64,000 nt of DNA from GCA-002733465 sp039969155. GTDB taxonomy: Bacteria; Pseudomonadota; Gammaproteobacteria; Enterobacterales; Kangiellaceae. The stretch spans positions 1 to 64,000 of the forward strand of contig JBDVOJ010000108.1 in the NCBI GenBank assembly GCA_039969155.1. The letters are read 5' to 3'. The notes below the pieces were generated by a model. The model saw only the letters and a program-made list of their open reading frames with translations. It was not told the origin of the DNA and searched no databases. The translations under genes and the position numbers were made by a program. This document shows positions 61,051 through 64,000 of the stretch, piece by piece. The first letter of the stretch is position 1; each line of letters starts with the position of its first letter.

Positions 61051-64000
61051 TTAATTGGCCTGCTCTAGTTTTTCAATTTGTTGCGCTATTTTTTGCGGTG
61101 AACCAGTATGTCTGCATAACCAATAGTAAGCACCTGGAACTACAAATAAGGTAAACAAACTAGCCAATGAAACACCAGCAAAAATAACCACACCAATCAC
61201 CATTCTGTTTTCTGCACCAGGGCCAGTGGCTAGAACTAAAGGCACCGCGCTCATCACGGTGGTAAAAGTTGTCATCACGATAGGGCGTAAACGTTGCTGA
61301 GCAGCATGAATCAATGCTGTTTCAAATTCTTCGCCTTTATCTCTAAGTTGATTGGCAAATTCGACGATTAAGATCCCGTTCTTAGCAGCCAATCCTATCA
61401 GCATCACTATGCCTATTTGGCTATAGATGTTTAAACTCATTCCCATTAATTCTAAACCAGTTAGCGCTCCGACTAGAGCGAGCGGTACGGTTAACAAAAT
61501 AACAAATGGATGAATGAAGCTTTCAAACTGGGCTGCCAGAATTAAATAAGTTAGCAATAAAGCCAAGACAAAAATAAACATTATGGAATCGCCAGAGTCT
61601 TTTAACAACATAGACTGACCTTTATAGTCAACTTGAGCCGTTTCAGGTAGGTAATCTTTTACCACTACATTTAGAAAATCGAGAGCTTCTCCTAATGTAT
61701 AACCTTGCGCTAAGTTGGCGCTAATAGTGACACTGCGCAACCGGTTGTATCGGTTTAAACGTGAGGAAGTGGCGTCCTCTTTAAATGTTATCAAATTAGA
61801 TAAAGGAATTAATTCGCCACTGGTTCTTGAGCGGACATAAATGTTTTCGATGTCGCCAGGTTTTTGAAAATCTGTTTTATCACCTTCAACAATCACATCA
61901 TACTCTTCACCACGGTCTGCAAAAGTAGTGACGCGCCGTTGTCCAAGCATGGTCTCTAATGTTTTGCCAATATCACCAACAGTCACTCCCAAATCGTAGG
62001 CTCGTTTGCGATCGATATTGACTAACAGTTGAGGGAAGGTTTCTCGATAGTCACTGTTTACCGCGGACAAGTTAGGATTAGCTTGTGCTTTTTCAAGCAC
62101 AATATCTCTCCACCTTGCGAGCTCTTCATAAGTATTGCCTTGTAAAACAAATTCAACCGGTGTGCTACCTGCACCACCACTTCTAATACCACTACGCATA
62201 ATTGCAAAAGCTCTTACGTCAGGTACACTTTGTAATTCCTTGTTTATTCTGTCAATAAATTCAAAAGTACTAAATGCTCGTTCATTCCAGGGCGGCATAC
62301 CAATCACCGCAATTCCACCAGAGCCTCCAAAACCTGGCACTCTGACAATAACACGGTCAAGTTCGCCTCGCTGTTGATAGGCTAAAAGCATTTGTTCTAT
62401 TTTTTGCATATTGGCGACATTGCTTTCATAACTAGCGCCTTCAGCACCTTGCATCATAATAAACAAGTTTCCGCGATCTTCTTTTGGAGTATATTCATTC
62501 GGGAGTTTTGCGAGAAGTACATAGATAGTGACAAGTGCCAATGCAATTATTACAGAAATCAATACCGGTTGATGAATAGTGTTTGCTAACATTTTGCCAT
62601 AGAAGTTTTCTAACTTGGCGAAATTCTGATCAAGCAACTGTCCGAAAGAGGAACTACGGGTGCGATGTTTCAGCATCTTAGAGCATAACATTGGTGTCAA
62701 AGAAAGCGCGGTTAAACTTGAGAAGATAACAGCAGATGCAATAGCGATTGCAAATTCAGTAAAAAGCCTGCCAACATTTCCAGAAAGAAATATAAGCGGA
62801 ATGAAAACGGCAACCAATACCAATGTGGTTGCTACGACAGCAAATGCTACTTCGCGACCACCTTCATAGGCAGCCATCAAAGGTGTTTGTCCTTTTTCTA
62901 TTCGACGATAAATATTTTCCAATACGACTATCGCATCATCAACTACTAATCCAATCGCTAGAACCAAGGCAAGCAAAGTAAGCAGGTTGATCGAAAAGCC
63001 AAACCAAGACAGGGCCATCATCGAACCGATTAATGCAACAGGTACAGTAACGGCGGGAATTAGAGTGACTCTTAGGTTGCCTAAAAATAAAAAGATAACC
63101 AGTACTACCATTATCATGGCAATGATTAATGTATTGTAAACTTCGTTAATTGAACCTTGAATAAAAATAGACGAATCATAGCTGTTGGTAATCGTTGTTC
63201 CAATTGGAAGCGATTCACGTACCGCTTGCATTTCTTTTCTGGCGAGTTTGACCACTTCAAGGGTGTTAGCTTTGGATTGCTTAACGATGCCTAAACCGAC
63301 CATGTTTTTACCATTGCCGCGAAACATATTTTCATCATCCTCAGCGGCCACTTCTACCTTTGCGATATCACCAAGTCGAACCAAACTGTTATCTTGAGAT
63401 CGCTTTATTACCATTGCGGCAAAATCTTGGCTAGTTAGATAACTTCGCTCTACTCGAATAGAAAAATCACGATCAATAGATTCAACTTGTCCTGCTGGCA
63501 ATTCGACATTCTCATCGCGAAGTGTCGATTCGATATCTCCCACGGTGACATTTCGAGCGGCCATCGCCGAACGGTTAAGCGAAATCTTCATGGCGTAAGT
63601 TCTGCCACCACCGACTCTTACTCGGGCGACACCATCCACCACTGCGAACCGGTCAACAATATACCGCTGGGCGTAATCAGTTAATTCTAACGTTGAAAGA
63701 CTAGTGCTTTGAAGCACAAACCAAACGATCACATTTTCATCGTCGTTGGCTTTGAATACTTCAGGTGGATCGGCTTGTTCCGGCAGGTTATTCAACGCTC
63801 TTGATATTCTGTCTCTGACATCATTGGTTGCTGCATCAATATCGCGATCAAGATTAAACTCAATAGTAATACTCGAGCGGCCAACACGGCTAGATGAGGT
63901 TATATTTTTTATCCCTTCGACACCGCTGATCCGATCCTCTAGTATTTGGGTAATCTTGGTTTCAACAATTGCAGCCGAAGCACCTGAATAATTAGTATTT
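61051..64000 (-). CDS. RND efflux transporter permease (AcrB/MexB family), 5' end outside the window
   Basis: The frame continues upstream of the ATG at 63795 to the right edge (NTNYSGASAAIVETKITQIL...), so the gene begins beyond 64000. The visible part carries the TM4 proton relay GLVVDDAIVVLENIYRRIEKG, DRGNLFIMMQGAEGAS, and the late helices LALLLTYLILAAQFESFIHPF and GLAAKNGILIVEFANQLRD, with a C-terminal VFGVPGAYYWLCR-like end. A typical HAE1-type inner-membrane pump partnered by MFP and OMF proteins that must lie elsewhere. Convergence with no other gene; 61-bp gap to the sugar dehydrogenase. Confidence 0.96.
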   Translation of the reverse strand, partial: NTNYSGASAAIVETKITQILEDRISGVEGIKNITSSSRVGRSSITIEFNLDRDIDAATNDVRDRISRALNNLPEQADPPEVFKANDDENVIVWFVLQSTSLSTLELTDYAQRYIVDRFAVVDGVARVRVGGGRTYAMKISLNRSAMAARNVTVGDIESTLRDENVELPAGQVESIDRDFSIRVERSYLTSQDFAAMVIKRSQDNSLVRLGDIAKVEVAAEDDENMFRGNGKNMVGLGIVKQSKANTLEVVKLARKEMQAVRESLPIGTTITNSYDSSIFIQGSINEVYNTLIIAMIMVVLVIFLFLGNLRVTLIPAVTVPVALIGSMMALSWFGFSINLLTLLALVLAIGLVVDDAIVVLENIYRRIEKGQTPLMAAYEGGREVAFAVVATTLVLVAVFIPLIFLSGNVGRLFTEFAIAIASAVIFSSLTALSLTPMLCSKMLKHRTRSSSFGQLLDQNFAKLENFYGKMLANTIHQPVLISVIIALALVTIYVLLAKLPNEYTPKEDRGNLFIMMQGAEGASYESNVANMQKIEQMLLAYQQRGELDRVIVRVPGFGGSGGIAVIGMPPWNERAFSTFEFIDRINKELQSVPDVRAFAIMRSGIRSGGAGSTPVEFVLQGNTYEELARWRDIVLEKAQANPNLSAVNSDYRETFPQLLVNIDRKRAYDLGVTVGDIGKTLETMLGQRRVTTFADRGEEYDVIVEGDKTDFQKPGDIENIYVRSRTSGELIPLSNLITFKEDATSSRLNRYNRLRSVTISANLAQGYTLGEALDFLNVVVKDYLPETAQVDYKGQSMLLKDSGDSIMFIFVLALLLTYLILAAQFESFIHPFVILLTVPLALVGALTGLELMGMSLNIYSQIGIVMLIGLAAKNGILIVEFANQLRDKGEEFETALIHAAQQRLRPIVMTTFTTVMSAVPLVLATGPGAENRMVIGVVIFAGVSLASLFTLFVVPGAYYWLCRHTGSPQKIAQQIEKLEQAN

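Noticed and set aside
1..64000. tRNA, rRNA, CRISPR array, integrase or transposase
   Set aside because: I searched by eye for tRNA TpsiC/anticodon arms, repeat-spacer periodicity and transposase/integrase motifs and saw none.

Overview
The window looks like a chromosomal segment of an AT-rich, free-living gammaproteobacterium, probably marine. It carries lipid A/Kdo inner-core genes (waaA, kdkA, a GT9 glycosyltransferase), a polar-flagellum type Na+ motor (pomAB), the MEP isoprenoid genes dxs-ispA-xseB next to pomAB as in Vibrio-like genomes, rlmE-ftsH, hslVU, yejK and nhaD. A Kangiella/Aliikangiella-like relative is a guess only. Gene density is high. I see no rRNA, tRNA, CRISPR array, intact insertion sequence or prophage.

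Layout. 0-3.2 kb: a leftward catabolic cluster of acyl-CoA dehydrogenase, an atypical SDR and an aldehyde dehydrogenase cut by the window edge. 3.3-6.4 kb: leftward dxs-ispA-xseB. 6.6-8.35 kb: rightward pomAB. 8.35-9.4 kb: an intergenic region with two inverted copies of a hairpin-ended repeat and an orphan Nu1-like DNA-binding gene. 9.4-13.65 kb: a leftward thiamine-salvage operon (TonB receptor, thiamine-binding protein, PnuT, thiamine kinase) behind a TPP riboswitch whose promoter, aptamer and SD-sequestering hairpin can all be read. 13.8-22 kb: GT9, an M13 peptidase, a GAF-GAF-GGDEF-EAL protein, kdkA and waaA. 22-30 kb: yhbY, rlmE-ftsH, pdxH, a PhoU-like gene with pit, and hslVU. 30-38 kb: yejK, a diguanylate cyclase, a LysR regulator, two paralogous periplasmic binding proteins (the first truncated), a TPR membrane protein and an SRPBCC protein. 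38-46.2 kb: typA, then a tightly packed block pip-dtd-response regulator-histidine kinase-cupredoxin-FTR1 permease-outer-membrane protein.

46.2-52.8 kb is the most interesting part. It holds an LTA-synthase/phosphoethanolamine-transferase-like enzyme, a two-TM mini-protein, a DUF6174 remnant, and a TlpA-DUF4266-DUF3570-ApbE cluster. Each of the three transcription units starts behind a perfect direct repeat of the PmrA/QseB type (YTTAAK-N5-YTTAAK) placed 10 nt before a plausible -10 element. The QseB/PmrA-type regulator encoded at 42.3 kb, beside an iron-permease module, is the obvious candidate regulator. The DUF3570 protein carries a motif (D-x-x-T-G-A-S) that resembles the ApbE flavinylation consensus, so the cluster may be a flavinylated envelope redox system.

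53-64 kb: small membrane and RHH genes, nhaD, ctaA/COX15, a three-gene hypothetical/CBS group, a YwrD-like gamma-glutamyltransferase, a PQQ-type sugar dehydrogenase lipoprotein and an RND efflux permease cut by the right edge.
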